Source of the DNA: Lachnospiraceae bacterium
GTDB taxonomy: Bacteria; Bacillota; Clostridia; Lachnospirales; Lachnospiraceae
Direction of reading: 5' to 3'
Assembly: GCA_910574195.1 (NCBI GenBank)
Contig: CAJTBF010000004.1
Location: 1 to 64,000 of the forward strand
Length of the DNA stretch: 64,000 nucleotides
In this document: in pieces, positions 43,766 through 51,626 of the stretch
Position numbering within the stretch: position 1 is the stretch's first letter
How the letters are laid out: each line of letters opens with the position of its first letter
Notes under the pieces: model-generated
Seen by the model: the letters and a program-made list of their open reading frames with translations, nothing else
Databases searched by the model: none
Told to the model about the DNA's origin: nothing
Program-made: the position numbers and the translations under genes

Positions 43766-44017
43766 ATGTATGACAATATTTTCCATATTAAAGAAATTCG
43801 TAACGATCGTAATGGAGAAGATGAAGTAAATGAACTCCTAACAAATGGCTGGGTTCTTCTCTCAATTTGTCAAGTCAGCAATTCCGAAGGTCAAGACATT
43901 GTTTATATCGTGGGTGCTACAAAAGAAGTCTATACTTCCTTCACTGAACAACTCAATAAAAACAGAAAAAATACTTTTTCAGATTTTCTTCCCAATTACA
44001 ATCGGAACTTCAAGTGA
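43766..44017 (+). CDS. Small protein of unknown function, convergent to early genes
   Basis: 83 residues. EDEVNELLTNGWVLLSICQV followed by DIVYIVGATKE is a short alpha/beta core that recurs in many small hypothetical proteins. AAGGAG precedes the ATG at 43766. It has its own promoter. Its 3' end overlaps the end of the minus-strand gene by 39 bases. Function unknown. Confidence 0.65.
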   Translation: MYDNIFHIKEIRNDRNGEDEVNELLTNGWVLLSICQVSNSEGQDIVYIVGATKEVYTSFTEQLNKNRKNTFSDFLPNYNRNFK

Positions 44018-44242
44018 TCTTTTACGAAGCAATGTATCCATGCGATACATTGCTTCATTTACTTCTAAATAACTCATTTCAGCTTCATTAATCGCTTCAA
44101 GCATTCTACGCATAAATTTCTCAATCTTTTCGTCTTCACTTCTGGATACCCTTTTATCCATCCTTATTAATTCATAAGGTTCTTTTCTAGCTATCTCTTT
44201 TGCCCGATTTTGTTCTATATTTGCTCTATCTACACTATTCAC
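43979..44242 (-). CDS. Small helical phage protein in the cro operon
   Basis: 87 residues, charged helix throughout (DRANIEQNRAKEIARKEPYE, then DEKIEKFMRRMLEAINEAEM). The GTG at 44242 has GGAGGTG 8 bases upstream; a GTG at 44248 overlaps the end of the previous gene. Third gene after the two HTH genes. Function unknown. Confidence 0.65.
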   Translation of the reverse strand: MNSVDRANIEQNRAKEIARKEPYELIRMDKRVSRSEDEKIEKFMRRMLEAINEAEMSYLEVNEAMYRMDTLLRKRSLEVPIVIGKKI

Positions 44243-44244
44243 TC

Positions 44245-44460
44245 TCACACCACCTCCTTCTCTTCTACAAAATCCTCAACCTTTTCTCCTAGAAATTTAC
44301 ACACTAGAAATGCTTCATCTACAGATAAAGGACGGTCTCTGTTTTTATCGCCTAAACTTGCGTATAATGCAGTATATGGAATCCCCGTTGCTCTAGCCAT
44401 TGCTGATAAGTTAATTGCCTTTGCTTTCGTATATTGAGCAATGTTCTTTGTAATATTCAT
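44245..44460 (-). CDS. HTH transcriptional regulator (second cro-like gene)
   Basis: 71 residues. IAQYTKAKAINLSAMARATG and IPYTALYASLGDKNRDRPLS form an XRE-type helix-turn-helix without other domains. An operator-like TGTTGAACA lies 31 bases upstream, so it is under repressor control. The ribosome site GAGAGG is 9 bases before the ATG. Confidence 0.8.
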   Translation of the reverse strand: MNITKNIAQYTKAKAINLSAMARATGIPYTALYASLGDKNRDRPLSVDEAFLVCKFLGEKVEDFVEEKEVV

Positions 44461-44490
44461 TATTCCGTCCTCTCTTTTTGTTGTTTAATA

Positions 44491-44815
44491 TGTTGAACAT
44501 TATGTTAAAAAAATATATCAGCAACCTTTTTATTTAGAGCTGTTGCAATTTTTAAGAGAGTATCTGTTGTTGTAGTTTTAATTGCTCCACTTTCCAAGCC
44601 TGATAAAGTAGTTCTTGATATTCTGGCTCTTTTTGCCAATTCTTCCTGAGAAATTCCCAACTCCTCCCTACACTCTTTTATTTTATATCCCATTCCATCA
44701 CCACCTTTTTCGTATGTTTAATTTGTTGAACACATTTATATACTACCATTTAAAAAAAATATTGTCAAGCATGTTGAACATTTTTCTTGACTTTTTTTTG
44801 ATTGTACAATATACT
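44491..44815. promoter_or_regulatory. cI/cro control region with TGTTGAACA operators
   Basis: TGTTGAACA, palindromic about its central base, occurs at 44491-44499, 44724-44732 and 44772-44780; the first and last extend to ATGTTGAACAT. The repressor promoter is TTGACT (44787-44792), 17 bases, TATACT (44810-44815). On the minus strand TTGACA followed after 17 bases by TAGTAT serves the cro gene. The first operator lies before the second HTH gene. Confidence 0.72.
44505..44693 (-). CDS. Cro-like XRE repressor
   Basis: 62 residues, a pure XRE helix-turn-helix: LGISQEELAKRARISRTTLS and LESGAIKTTTTDTLLKIATA. It is divergent from the CI-type repressor across a 148-base control region, the standard cI/cro arrangement. 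AAGGTGG precedes the ATG. Confidence 0.85.
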   Translation of the reverse strand: MGYKIKECREELGISQEELAKRARISRTTLSGLESGAIKTTTTDTLLKIATALNKKVADIFF

Positions 44816-44841
44816 AAACATATAAAGGCAGGTGAAAATAA

Positions 44842-45828
44842 ATGACGCTAGGAAATCTAGTAAAAAAATACCGTGAAAACCATAATATTAGTATGGATGA
44901 GTTTTCTAAAATGTGTAATTTAAGTAAAGGTTATATATCAATGTTAGAAAACAATACTAATCCAAGAAATAATAAGCCTATTGCTCCTACACTACCCACT
45001 ATAAATAAAATTGCTTCAGCTATGAATGTTGATTTAGATTCTATTCTTAAGGCAATGGATTCCAATCAGGAAATCAACCTTGATTCTAAATCAAAAAAAT
45101 CTACCGAAGTGGCCGACTTTTTAAAACAACTAAGACGAAAATCCGGTTTGTCGGCAAGTGATGTGGTCAACGAACTGCAAAAATATAACATAGATATTTC
45201 TGCAAAAACACTTTATGGCTATGAAAGTGGATTAAGCATGTTGAATGCAGACGCTTTTGTAGCTTTATGTAGGATTTATAAATGCGATAACCCTATGGAC
45301 ATGTTTGGAACTCCTTCCATTAGTTCTAAAGAATATAATTTAGTAGAAAAATACCGCACCCTTGACATCCACGGAAAAGATATGATCAATATGGTACTTA
45401 ATAAAGAAGCTGAACGCATGAAAGAACTGGAAGCCGAACCAACCTCCAACGTCACTCCAATGCGCTTCATGTCTTACTACCAACGTATGGCTTCAGCCGG
45501 AAGCGGTGAATACCTCTTTGACGACATCCCGACTGACCTGATCGAGGTGGAGGACACGCCGCTCTCTCAAAAGGCAGACTTTGTTTTGGGCGTCAATGGA
45601 CGTAGCATGGAGCCGACCTACAATGACGGGGACAACATCCTGGTAAGAAAGACCTCAGATGTTCCGATAGGACATATCGGGGTATTCATTAGAGGAAACC
45701 ACTGCTATATCAAAGAACTTGGAGAAGACAGGCTTATCTCACATAATGAAGACAAAGAAACTTATCCCGACATTTATCCTGATGATGAGCCAATAGGCGT
45801 GGTCGGTGAAGTGCTCGGTAAGATATAA
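44842..45828 (+). CDS. CI-like repressor with two HTH domains and S24 LexA-type peptidase
   Basis: 328 residues. HTH 1 (about 5-70: ISMDEFSKMCNLSKGYISML), HTH 2 (about 88-155: SASDVVNELQKYNIDISAKT), and a C-terminal S24 domain with cleavage site Ala219-Gly220 (MASAGSG), Ser255 (NGRSMEPT) and Lys291 (YIKEL). It should hold the prophage silent and self-cleave after RecA activation. Base composition changes within the gene: AT-rich to about 45410, then GC-richer in the peptidase part, a sign of mosaic origin. Confidence 0.92.
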   Translation: MTLGNLVKKYRENHNISMDEFSKMCNLSKGYISMLENNTNPRNNKPIAPTLPTINKIASAMNVDLDSILKAMDSNQEINLDSKSKKSTEVADFLKQLRRKSGLSASDVVNELQKYNIDISAKTLYGYESGLSMLNADAFVALCRIYKCDNPMDMFGTPSISSKEYNLVEKYRTLDIHGKDMINMVLNKEAERMKELEAEPTSNVTPMRFMSYYQRMASAGSGEYLFDDIPTDLIEVEDTPLSQKADFVLGVNGRSMEPTYNDGDNILVRKTSDVPIGHIGVFIRGNHCYIKELGEDRLISHNEDKETYPDIYPDDEPIGVVGEVLGKI

Positions 45829-45880
45829 CCTCTTCGGCGTTTATATAAACTGTGGAAGAAATACAGAAAGGAATCTGGAA

Positions 45881-46201
45881 ATGATTGATATTAAAACTTT
45901 GAAATCATTGAACAGTATAAATAATATAACAGTTACCGAACATGCACGAATACGGCTCATTGAACGTGAAATAGTAATTAATGATGTGGTGAGATGTATA
46001 GCATCTGGTGAAATAATAAAGCAATATGAAGATGATAAACCTTTTCCAAGCTGCTTAATTCTTGGAACCTCCACGCATAACACCCCTATTCATATTGTAG
46101 TGAGTACTGATGACGAATATATCCACTTAATAACAGCATATTATCCGGATGCTGCCAAGTGGGAATCTGACTTCAAGACTAGAAAGGAGCATGAATCATG
46201 A
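45881..46201 (+). CDS. DUF4258 protein, probable RelE-fold toxin
   Basis: 106 residues. TVTEHARIRLIEREIVINDV and SGEIIKQYEDDKPFPSCLIL define DUF4258, which resembles RelE-like mRNA interferases and usually pairs with a YgiT-type zinc finger gene. The latter follows with a 4-base overlap. ATG 45881 has AAAGGAA upstream. The pair may stabilise the prophage. Confidence 0.82.
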   Translation: MIDIKTLKSLNSINNITVTEHARIRLIEREIVINDVVRCIASGEIIKQYEDDKPFPSCLILGTSTHNTPIHIVVSTDDEYIHLITAYYPDAAKWESDFKTRKEHES

Positions 46202-46425
46202 AATGTATGAAATGTGGCGCATCAGCCCAAAAGGGATTTACAACGAGTGTAACTGATCTGCAAGGCTGTCTCGTAATCGTTCGGAACGTGCCCTGCTTCA
46301 AATGTTCAGAATGCAATGAAATCATTTACACTGGTGATGTTATTCAGCAGTTAGAGGAAATCATTGATTCTGCGAAAAAAGTCATGCAAGAGATTTCAAT
46401 TATTGATTTTTCAAAAGTCGCATAA
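46198..46425 (+). CDS. YgiT-type zinc finger antitoxin (MqsA-like N-domain)
   Basis: 75 residues. Two Cys pairs (CMKCG, later CFKCSEC) make the zinc finger. VTDLQGCLVIVRNVPC and the C-terminal helix are typical. The C-terminal DNA-binding HTH of full MqsA is absent, common for DUF4258 partners. It starts within the toxin stop codon (ATGA). Confidence 0.85.
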   Translation: MKCMKCGASAQKGFTTSVTDLQGCLVIVRNVPCFKCSECNEIIYTGDVIQQLEEIIDSAKKVMQEISIIDFSKVA

Positions 46426-46443
46426 TGAGAGGAGGGTCACATT

Positions 46444-46989
46444 ATGCCTATATCACAGGAACACATTTACACATCAGAAGACTACTGGAACCTTCCGGAA
46501 GGGCAGCGTGCGGAATTGATCGACGGGAAGCTATATGCTATGGCTCCACCATACCGCATTCATCAGGATTTGCTCATGGAACTTTCCGCTACAATTCGCA
46601 ATTATATTAAATCAAAAAAAGGGACTTGCAAAGTTTATCCTGCTCCTTTTGCCGTAAATCTTAACGAAAACGACAAAATATGGGTAGAACCGGATATTTC
46701 TGTGATCTGTGATAAAAACAAACTCTCTGATCGCGGATGCGAGGGGGCTCCAGATTGGATCATTGAAATTGTTTCTCCCAGCAGTTCCCGAATGGATTAT
46801 TCCGTTAAATTATTCAAATACCGTACTGCGGGTGTCCGGGAATACTGGATCGTAAATCCCCTGAAGAGAGTGATACAAACCTATTCCTTTGAAGGTAAAG
46901 AAGACTCAAATGCTTTTTTATTCGATGATGAAATACAAGTCCATATATTTAATGACCTGACGATCAAAGTCTCTGATTTACTGCAATAA
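46444..46989 (+). CDS. Uma2-family PD-(D/E)xK endonuclease (DUF820)
   Basis: 181 residues. LPEGQRAELIDGKLYAMAPP, VEPDISVICDKNKLSDRGCE and DWIIEIVSPSSSRMDYSVKL show the Uma2 pattern with catalytic D and E-x-V. FKYRTAGVREYWIVNP follows. Function in bacteria is poorly known (restriction-like fold). GAGGAGG precedes the ATG. It may be transcribed with the toxin pair behind the repressor. Confidence 0.88.
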   Translation: MPISQEHIYTSEDYWNLPEGQRAELIDGKLYAMAPPYRIHQDLLMELSATIRNYIKSKKGTCKVYPAPFAVNLNENDKIWVEPDISVICDKNKLSDRGCEGAPDWIIEIVSPSSSRMDYSVKLFKYRTAGVREYWIVNPLKRVIQTYSFEGKEDSNAFLFDDEIQVHIFNDLTIKVSDLLQ

Positions 46990-46992
46990 TTA

Positions 46993-47020
46993 AAAAACCG
47001 CCCCTGCGGCAACAGGAACG
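46993..47020 (+). terminator. Hairpin after the Uma2 gene
   Basis: AACCG(CCCCTG)..CAGGAACGGTT forms a short hairpin after the stop codon with an A run before it. Possibly the end of the lysogenic operon. Confidence 0.5.
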
Positions 47021-47036
47021 GTTCATGATGCACACT

Positions 47037-47153
47037 AGCCCCGAAGGATACTAATGTAAAGCCAAAAATATTGTATCATCTTTAGGGGCAGCCCGCAAGT
47101 AAATATCTCTCGAAAATCACCGCAAAATCACAGGATATTCACGAGATATTTAC
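47037..47153. repeat. Nested inverted repeats before the integrase gene
   Basis: GCCCC-GAAGGATAC (about 47038-47052) is mirrored by GTATCATCTTTAGGGGC (about 47074-47091). A second, perfect 11-bp repeat GTAAATATCTC (47099-47109) / GAGATATTTAC (47143-47153) follows; its loop holds two AAAATCAC copies. They occupy the 218-base gap before the integrase and may regulate it. Confidence 0.65.
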
Positions 47154-47207
47154 CGGCTGTTATTTTTATACCATTTTTTCATATACTCTACAAAGGAGCG
47201 TGATCGT

Positions 47208-48596
47208 ATGAAGCAAACAGACTCTTCAAAAATCATCCGCTGTGCGATCTATGACCGTGTTTCTACAGATCTGCAGGCGCAGCAAGGTCTTTCTTTGGAT
47301 ACGCAAAAGGAAATTCTGACCGAATACGCAAAGTCACATAACTATGAAATCATCGACTATTACGTGGATGAGGGACTCACGGCCCGGAAGAAACTGCAGA
47401 ACCGGAAAGAATTTTTAAGGCTGCTGGAGGATATCAAATCGGATCGCATTGATCTGGTACTTGTCACCAAGCTGGACCGCTGGTTTCGAAACGTAAAAGA
47501 CTACCATAATACTCAGGCGATTCTGGAAGAACACCATTGCAACTGGAAAACGGTCCTGGAAGACTATGATACCTCTACTGCCGACGGTCAGTTAAAGATC
47601 AATATTATGCTTGCGGTCGCACAGAATGAATCTGATCGGACTTCGGAACGAATCAAAGTTGTATTTGAGCACAAGAAGCGGAATCAGGAACATTTGAACG
47701 GGCCGATTCCTTTTGGTTATACCGTTGTGAATAAAAAGCTGCAGAAGGACAAGGCCACCGAAGACATTACGAAAGATATTTTCCAACAATATTTTTCCTG
47801 CCTATCCAAGCGGAAAACAATCATGTATATTCTGGAACATTATGGGGATCGTGCGCCCACTCAGTATCAGATCAACCGGATCATCACCAGTGAAATCTAT
47901 GCGGGGATCCGCTATGGAAAAACCGGATACTGTGATCCCTACATTACACCAGAGCAACACAAACAGATTCTTCTGACCTGCGACTCCAAAACCTACCCGG
48001 CAACAAAAGAACCATACCTGTTCAGTCAGCTTATGAAATGCCCCTGCTGCGGCGCCAGCCTGACCGGATACATAAAAAGGCACAAATGCAAAGACGGCAC
48101 CATCACCACACACAAACGTTATCGGTGCAGTAGAAAGTTCGGTTCTCACCCCGGCGGCGTCTGTATCTCAGAGAGTCGTGTGGAAGAATATCTGCTGGTA
48201 CACCTTTCTCCGGAACTGCAGAGCAGAATTTACCAGATCCAGCAATGCCAAAAGCAGAAACCAAAAAAGGACAACACCTGGAAAATCAAAGCGGAAATGG
48301 AACGCCTTAACCTTCTTTTTCAAAAGGGACGTATTACGCTGGATTACTACGATGAACAATATGCCCGATTAGAACGTTCGCTTCTGGAAGAACAGAGGGA
48401 ACAAAATATCGTATCGGTGGAATCGTACAGAAAACTGCAGGAAAAAATATCCGGAAACTGGGAAGCACTTTATGAAAAGTTAGACTATGAACATCGAAAG
48501 ATATTCTGGAAAAGCATCATAGCGGAAATTTACATAGACCGGGACAGCCACAAAATCAGCGGCTTTGATTTTTTAATTGATAGGTGTAGTAAATAG
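47208..48596 (+). CDS. int: Large serine recombinase (phage integrase)
   Basis: 462 residues. Resolvase catalytic domain with Ser19 in YDRVSTD and TKLDRWFRN; recombinase domain (GPIPFGYTVVNKKL); zinc ribbon (MKCPCCGASLTGY, RYRCSRKFGSHPGGVC); C-terminal coiled coil (380-450) ending RCSK. It joins attP and attB by serine attack at a central dinucleotide. AAGGAG precedes the ATG. The stop codon TAG lies at the phage arm of attR. Confidence 0.94.
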   Translation: MKQTDSSKIIRCAIYDRVSTDLQAQQGLSLDTQKEILTEYAKSHNYEIIDYYVDEGLTARKKLQNRKEFLRLLEDIKSDRIDLVLVTKLDRWFRNVKDYHNTQAILEEHHCNWKTVLEDYDTSTADGQLKINIMLAVAQNESDRTSERIKVVFEHKKRNQEHLNGPIPFGYTVVNKKLQKDKATEDITKDIFQQYFSCLSKRKTIMYILEHYGDRAPTQYQINRIITSEIYAGIRYGKTGYCDPYITPEQHKQILLTCDSKTYPATKEPYLFSQLMKCPCCGASLTGYIKRHKCKDGTITTHKRYRCSRKFGSHPGGVCISESRVEEYLLVHLSPELQSRIYQIQQCQKQKPKKDNTWKIKAEMERLNLLFQKGRITLDYYDEQYARLERSLLEEQREQNIVSVESYRKLQEKISGNWEALYEKLDYEHRKIFWKSIIAEIYIDRDSHKISGFDFLIDRCSK

Positions 48597-48607
48597 TCAA
48601 ACTCCAC
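48580..48607. other. attR: attR, right prophage attachment site
   Basis: The phage arm ATAGGTGTAGTAAATA (48580-48595) is the inverse complement of 8594-8609. TCAAACTC (48597-48604) and AC (48606-48607) match attL. The arm encodes the last codons of the integrase. Confidence 0.88.
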
Positions 48608-49225
48608 CGTAAAATCTCCCTGCCCTTCCGAAAAAGCAGCAGCGGTGGAACCAAAGTCAATACTTTGATTAATTTCCAGATCTGTGGCAGGATCTATTCC
48701 GTTTTCTTTCAGAATATATTCAAATACCATTTCCGGCATTCCACCTTTCCGCCCGCCAAGAACCTTCTTTCCTTTCAGATCTGTCCATGTGAATTCCGGC
48801 ATTTCTTCTCTTGCCACCAGAAAATTCCCTGCCCTTTGGGTAAGCTGGGCAAAATTAACTACATAATCATTCGCGCCTTCATTATACGTGTAAATCGAAG
48901 ATTCTGATCCCATAAAACCAATCTCAGCTTCTCCTGAAAGTACAGCGGTCATCACTTTATCCGCACCGAATCCACAGACAAGTTCCAGTTGAATTCCTTC
49001 TTCTTCGAAATATCCCTCTTCAATCGCCACATACATGGGCGCATAAAAAATAGAATGTGCAACCTCATTTAACGTAACATCTGTCAGTGTATTTTCGGAT
49101 GTTTCCGAGGTTGTCGTATTACTTATCACTTCTCCCTTTGTCTCTTCCTCCTTTTTTCCACATGCTGAAAACAGCAAAGCAGCCGTGGTGGCAATCACCA
49201 GTGTTACAGATAAATACTTTTTCAT
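48608..49225 (-). pseudogene. N-terminal half of the disrupted substrate-binding lipoprotein
   Basis: ATG 49225 with AGGAGATATT. Signal peptide with lipobox LLFSAC (Cys21), Glu/Thr/Ser linker, then AHSIFYAPMYVAIEEGYFEE and GADKVMTAVLSGEAEIGFMG, typical of NMT1/THI5 and SsuA-like binding proteins. The frame continues into the prophage for about 25 wrong codons (to 48530). Joined to 8152-8581 it restores 349 residues. No transporter genes are adjacent, so it is an orphan binding protein. Confidence 0.92.
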
Positions 49226-49540
49226 AATATCTCCTGAAAATATGCTTCAATCTTTATTACTATATGTCAGAAAAAAAGATGTGTGCACAATGGCTTCGGC
49301 ACTCAAACTATACGAAAAACCTGTCACCAAAAGCCCACATACTATGGCATACGAAAAACAGGCACCCACTGTTTTTTCGCATACTACGGCATGCAAGACC
49401 CCCTGACACCGGCATCGCCTCCCTTCTCCTTGCGCTGTCGTAAACACCAGACACTATGACGCAACATCAGCCGGAAAGCAATTTTTTAACACGCTCTAAA
49501 ACAAACGGGCAGTTTTCACTGCCCGTTCATAGAAACTTCG
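49226..49540. other. Intergenic region with short repeats and a terminator
   Basis: No gene seen. CATACTAYGGCATRC occurs twice (about 49339-49353 and 49380-49394), with ATACGAAAAAC copies at about 49310 and 49350. A hairpin ACGGGCAG/CTGCCCGT (about 49503-49526) followed by T-rich sequence on the minus strand ends the gene at 49541. Confidence 0.55.
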
Positions 49541-51235
49541 CTATTCCTCATCATCATATTCGTCATAGTCTTCATCATCGTAGTCTTCATCAGCATATTC
49601 ATCATCATAGTCTTCATCATCGTAATCTTCTTCTGCACGGGAGTCATAATCTGAATCTTCATCAGAATCCTCGTAATCATCATATTCTTCCTGATTTCCG
49701 GATATTACTCCCAACACAAGGAACACAATTCCAAGCACTGCACCCGCAATTGCACTATATAATAGCAGGGAATCCTCACCCCGTTTTAAAAATGCAAAAA
49801 CTGCTCCGCCCAGATAAAATGCCATAGGAACCACAAAGGCAAAAATTGTATTTCGATTCTGTAAAATCAAAAGAACCAGACCGGATATTAACATACATAA
49901 TGCAAAAACAATATACGTCGTACCTGTACCGGAATTACTTGCAGACGCAATATTGTCCAGGCCTGCAAAAAAGCCACGATAAGCAAAAAATCCAAACGCG
50001 ACCAAGGAGAGGATTCCAAAGATAATACGTACCACACGGAATCTTGCTGCCGGTTCTTCGTATTCCATCTCATTTTCTTCCTCGGCTTCTTCGTAGTAGC
50101 CCTTTGTACTTACACGTTTTTCTTTTGCAGCCGACCGTTCTCTTTCTACTACTTCTTCCATAACTCTCTTTTTCTTTTTGATTTTTTCCTGGCCTGAATC
50201 GGTAGAAAGCATCTCCTCGTATGCCTGTTTCACTGCCTGCTCTTTCTTCGCTCTGACTTTTTCAGACGGAATATTTCCATAACGCTGTTCCTCAACTGCA
50301 GGATTATTCTTCTGTGCAGATTCTTTTTTCAAACCGTCCGGAGATTCGGAGGAACCCTGTTTTTCTACGGCCGGATTTTTCACATTTCTTTGTACGGACG
50401 TCTTCCTCTGTATTCTTTCACTTTCCTGCCGGGAATCTTCTTTTCTTTCTATCGGTTTTTGGCTTCCCGCTTTTCCGGAAACAGCCGCTTTATGTAGTTC
50501 CCTCTTCTCATCAGAAGAACTTGAGGATACCGTTCTGCGCACCTTTTGTCCGTCCATGCCTTTTTTCTGCGGTGAGGATACCTGTCTCTGTTCTTTCTTA
50601 TCTCCGGCTTCCATTGGTATCGGCTTTGACACCGGAGTTCTGCCTGCAGAATCTTTCGAACCCGGACGTACTCTCACAATCTCTTTACCGCTACTCTCCT
50701 TTCCGGATGCTGCTTTCCCCGGAACTCTGGAATTAGGCCCTTCCGCCGCCTTTTCTTCTGCAGTATTTCTTCCATGCGGAACTGCTCTTCCTTCTGCAAT
50801 GCCCTTTCCAGACGAAACTACTTTTCCCTCCATGATTCCTCTCTGGGAGGTACTTCCTTTTCTCCCGGCAGTTTCTTTTTGCAAAGAAGCTTCTCTTCTT
50901 TCCACCATTCTCTTCTTTTGTGCCGGTGCCGCACCTTGTGCTGCTTTCTGACCCGCCGGCATTGCTTTTCTTTTCGGTTCTGTCCCCTGACTTGCACTTC
51001 CAGAAGGATTCGTCCTTTTCTCTTTCGCAGGGTTCTCCCCAGTGGCCCTTGTTCTTTTCTCTTCAGAATTCGAAGTCGCAGAATTCCGTTTCTTCATTCG
51101 CTGCCTGTTCAGATTCCATTGTTTTTTACAATCATGGCAGACTGCATATTCATGAAAAACCAGTGCTCCCTGTTCATTCACACCAACCTGCTTCTTCTGT
51201 ATTTCGACATCTTTTCCGCATATCGGACATTGCAT
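49541..51235 (-). CDS. Zinc-ribbon membrane protein with long basic disordered region
   Basis: 564 residues. N-terminal zinc ribbon (CPICGKD, then CHDCKKQW), a low-complexity Lys/Glu/Ser/Arg region from about 45 to 390, three to four membrane helices (about 400-525), and an acidic tail of Asp/Glu/Tyr (YDDEDYDDEYADEDYDDED). The layout resembles bacterial zinc-ribbon envelope proteins, but no function is known. GAGGAAG precedes the ATG. Single gene with its own terminator. Confidence 0.8.
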   Translation of the reverse strand: MQCPICGKDVEIQKKQVGVNEQGALVFHEYAVCHDCKKQWNLNRQRMKKRNSATSNSEEKRTRATGENPAKEKRTNPSGSASQGTEPKRKAMPAGQKAAQGAAPAQKKRMVERREASLQKETAGRKGSTSQRGIMEGKVVSSGKGIAEGRAVPHGRNTAEEKAAEGPNSRVPGKAASGKESSGKEIVRVRPGSKDSAGRTPVSKPIPMEAGDKKEQRQVSSPQKKGMDGQKVRRTVSSSSSDEKRELHKAAVSGKAGSQKPIERKEDSRQESERIQRKTSVQRNVKNPAVEKQGSSESPDGLKKESAQKNNPAVEEQRYGNIPSEKVRAKKEQAVKQAYEEMLSTDSGQEKIKKKKRVMEEVVERERSAAKEKRVSTKGYYEEAEEENEMEYEEPAARFRVVRIIFGILSLVAFGFFAYRGFFAGLDNIASASNSGTGTTYIVFALCMLISGLVLLILQNRNTIFAFVVPMAFYLGGAVFAFLKRGEDSLLLYSAIAGAVLGIVFLVLGVISGNQEEYDDYEDSDEDSDYDSRAEEDYDDEDYDDEYADEDYDDEDYDEYDDEE

Positions 51236-51626
51236 GCTATATCTTCCTCTCTTTCGTATTTACCAATCCTTGGGAAACGCTCCTGCTTTTTCTTTTGAAA
51301 ATTTTCCCTTTTGGGTTTCAGCCATAGGATTATTATAACATTATATCGTGATAAGAACAATGAAAAAATATATTCGTTTATAAAATCTGTGTAATTATTC
51401 AGCCATAGGCTAAATAGTTACGGAATCGTCCTATTGAAATTTTCCTTACACCAAAAAGGCCGGATTCTATTCCAACTGTTATGCATTCTTACGGACTTTG
51501 CAGCAAGTGCAAAATCCTAGTCTGAATAGTTACCAAAATCTCTCTTTGCAAAATAAACATACTATATAAAACTTGTTTCCTCCCAACCAGTCGCCTTATT
51601 GACCGGCCGGGAGGATTCCTGGAATT
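51236..51626. other. Intergenic region, no gene seen
   Basis: About 390 bases. AATAGTTA occurs twice (about 51413 and 51525). The hairpin at 51585-51616 ends the small gene on the right. Nothing else recognised. Confidence 0.5.
51585..51616 (-). terminator. Terminator of the small gene at 51627
   Basis: CCTCCC/GGGAGG arms with inner CCAGTCG/GACCGG pairs, just after the stop codon; followed by AAACAAGTTTTA on the minus strand, so the T run is weak. Confidence 0.6.

Larger units (their letters stand above)
8582..48605. mobile_element. Complete-looking HK97-type siphovirus prophage, about 40.0 kb
   Basis: It is bounded by attL and attR and carries integrase, repressor, cro-like genes, replication genes, terminase, portal, protease, capsid, connectors, a tape-measure gene with its frameshifted chaperone, fibre, holin and endolysin. 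No structural gene is visibly broken. Structural and replication genes run leftward; integrase, repressor and several accessory genes run rightward. Insertion splits a host lipoprotein gene. Intact modules and matching att halves suggest an inducible phage, but that is inference. Confidence 0.93.

Noticed and set aside
48580-48620. tRNA gene as attachment site
   Set aside because: No tRNA is visible at either boundary; the target is a protein-coding lipoprotein gene.
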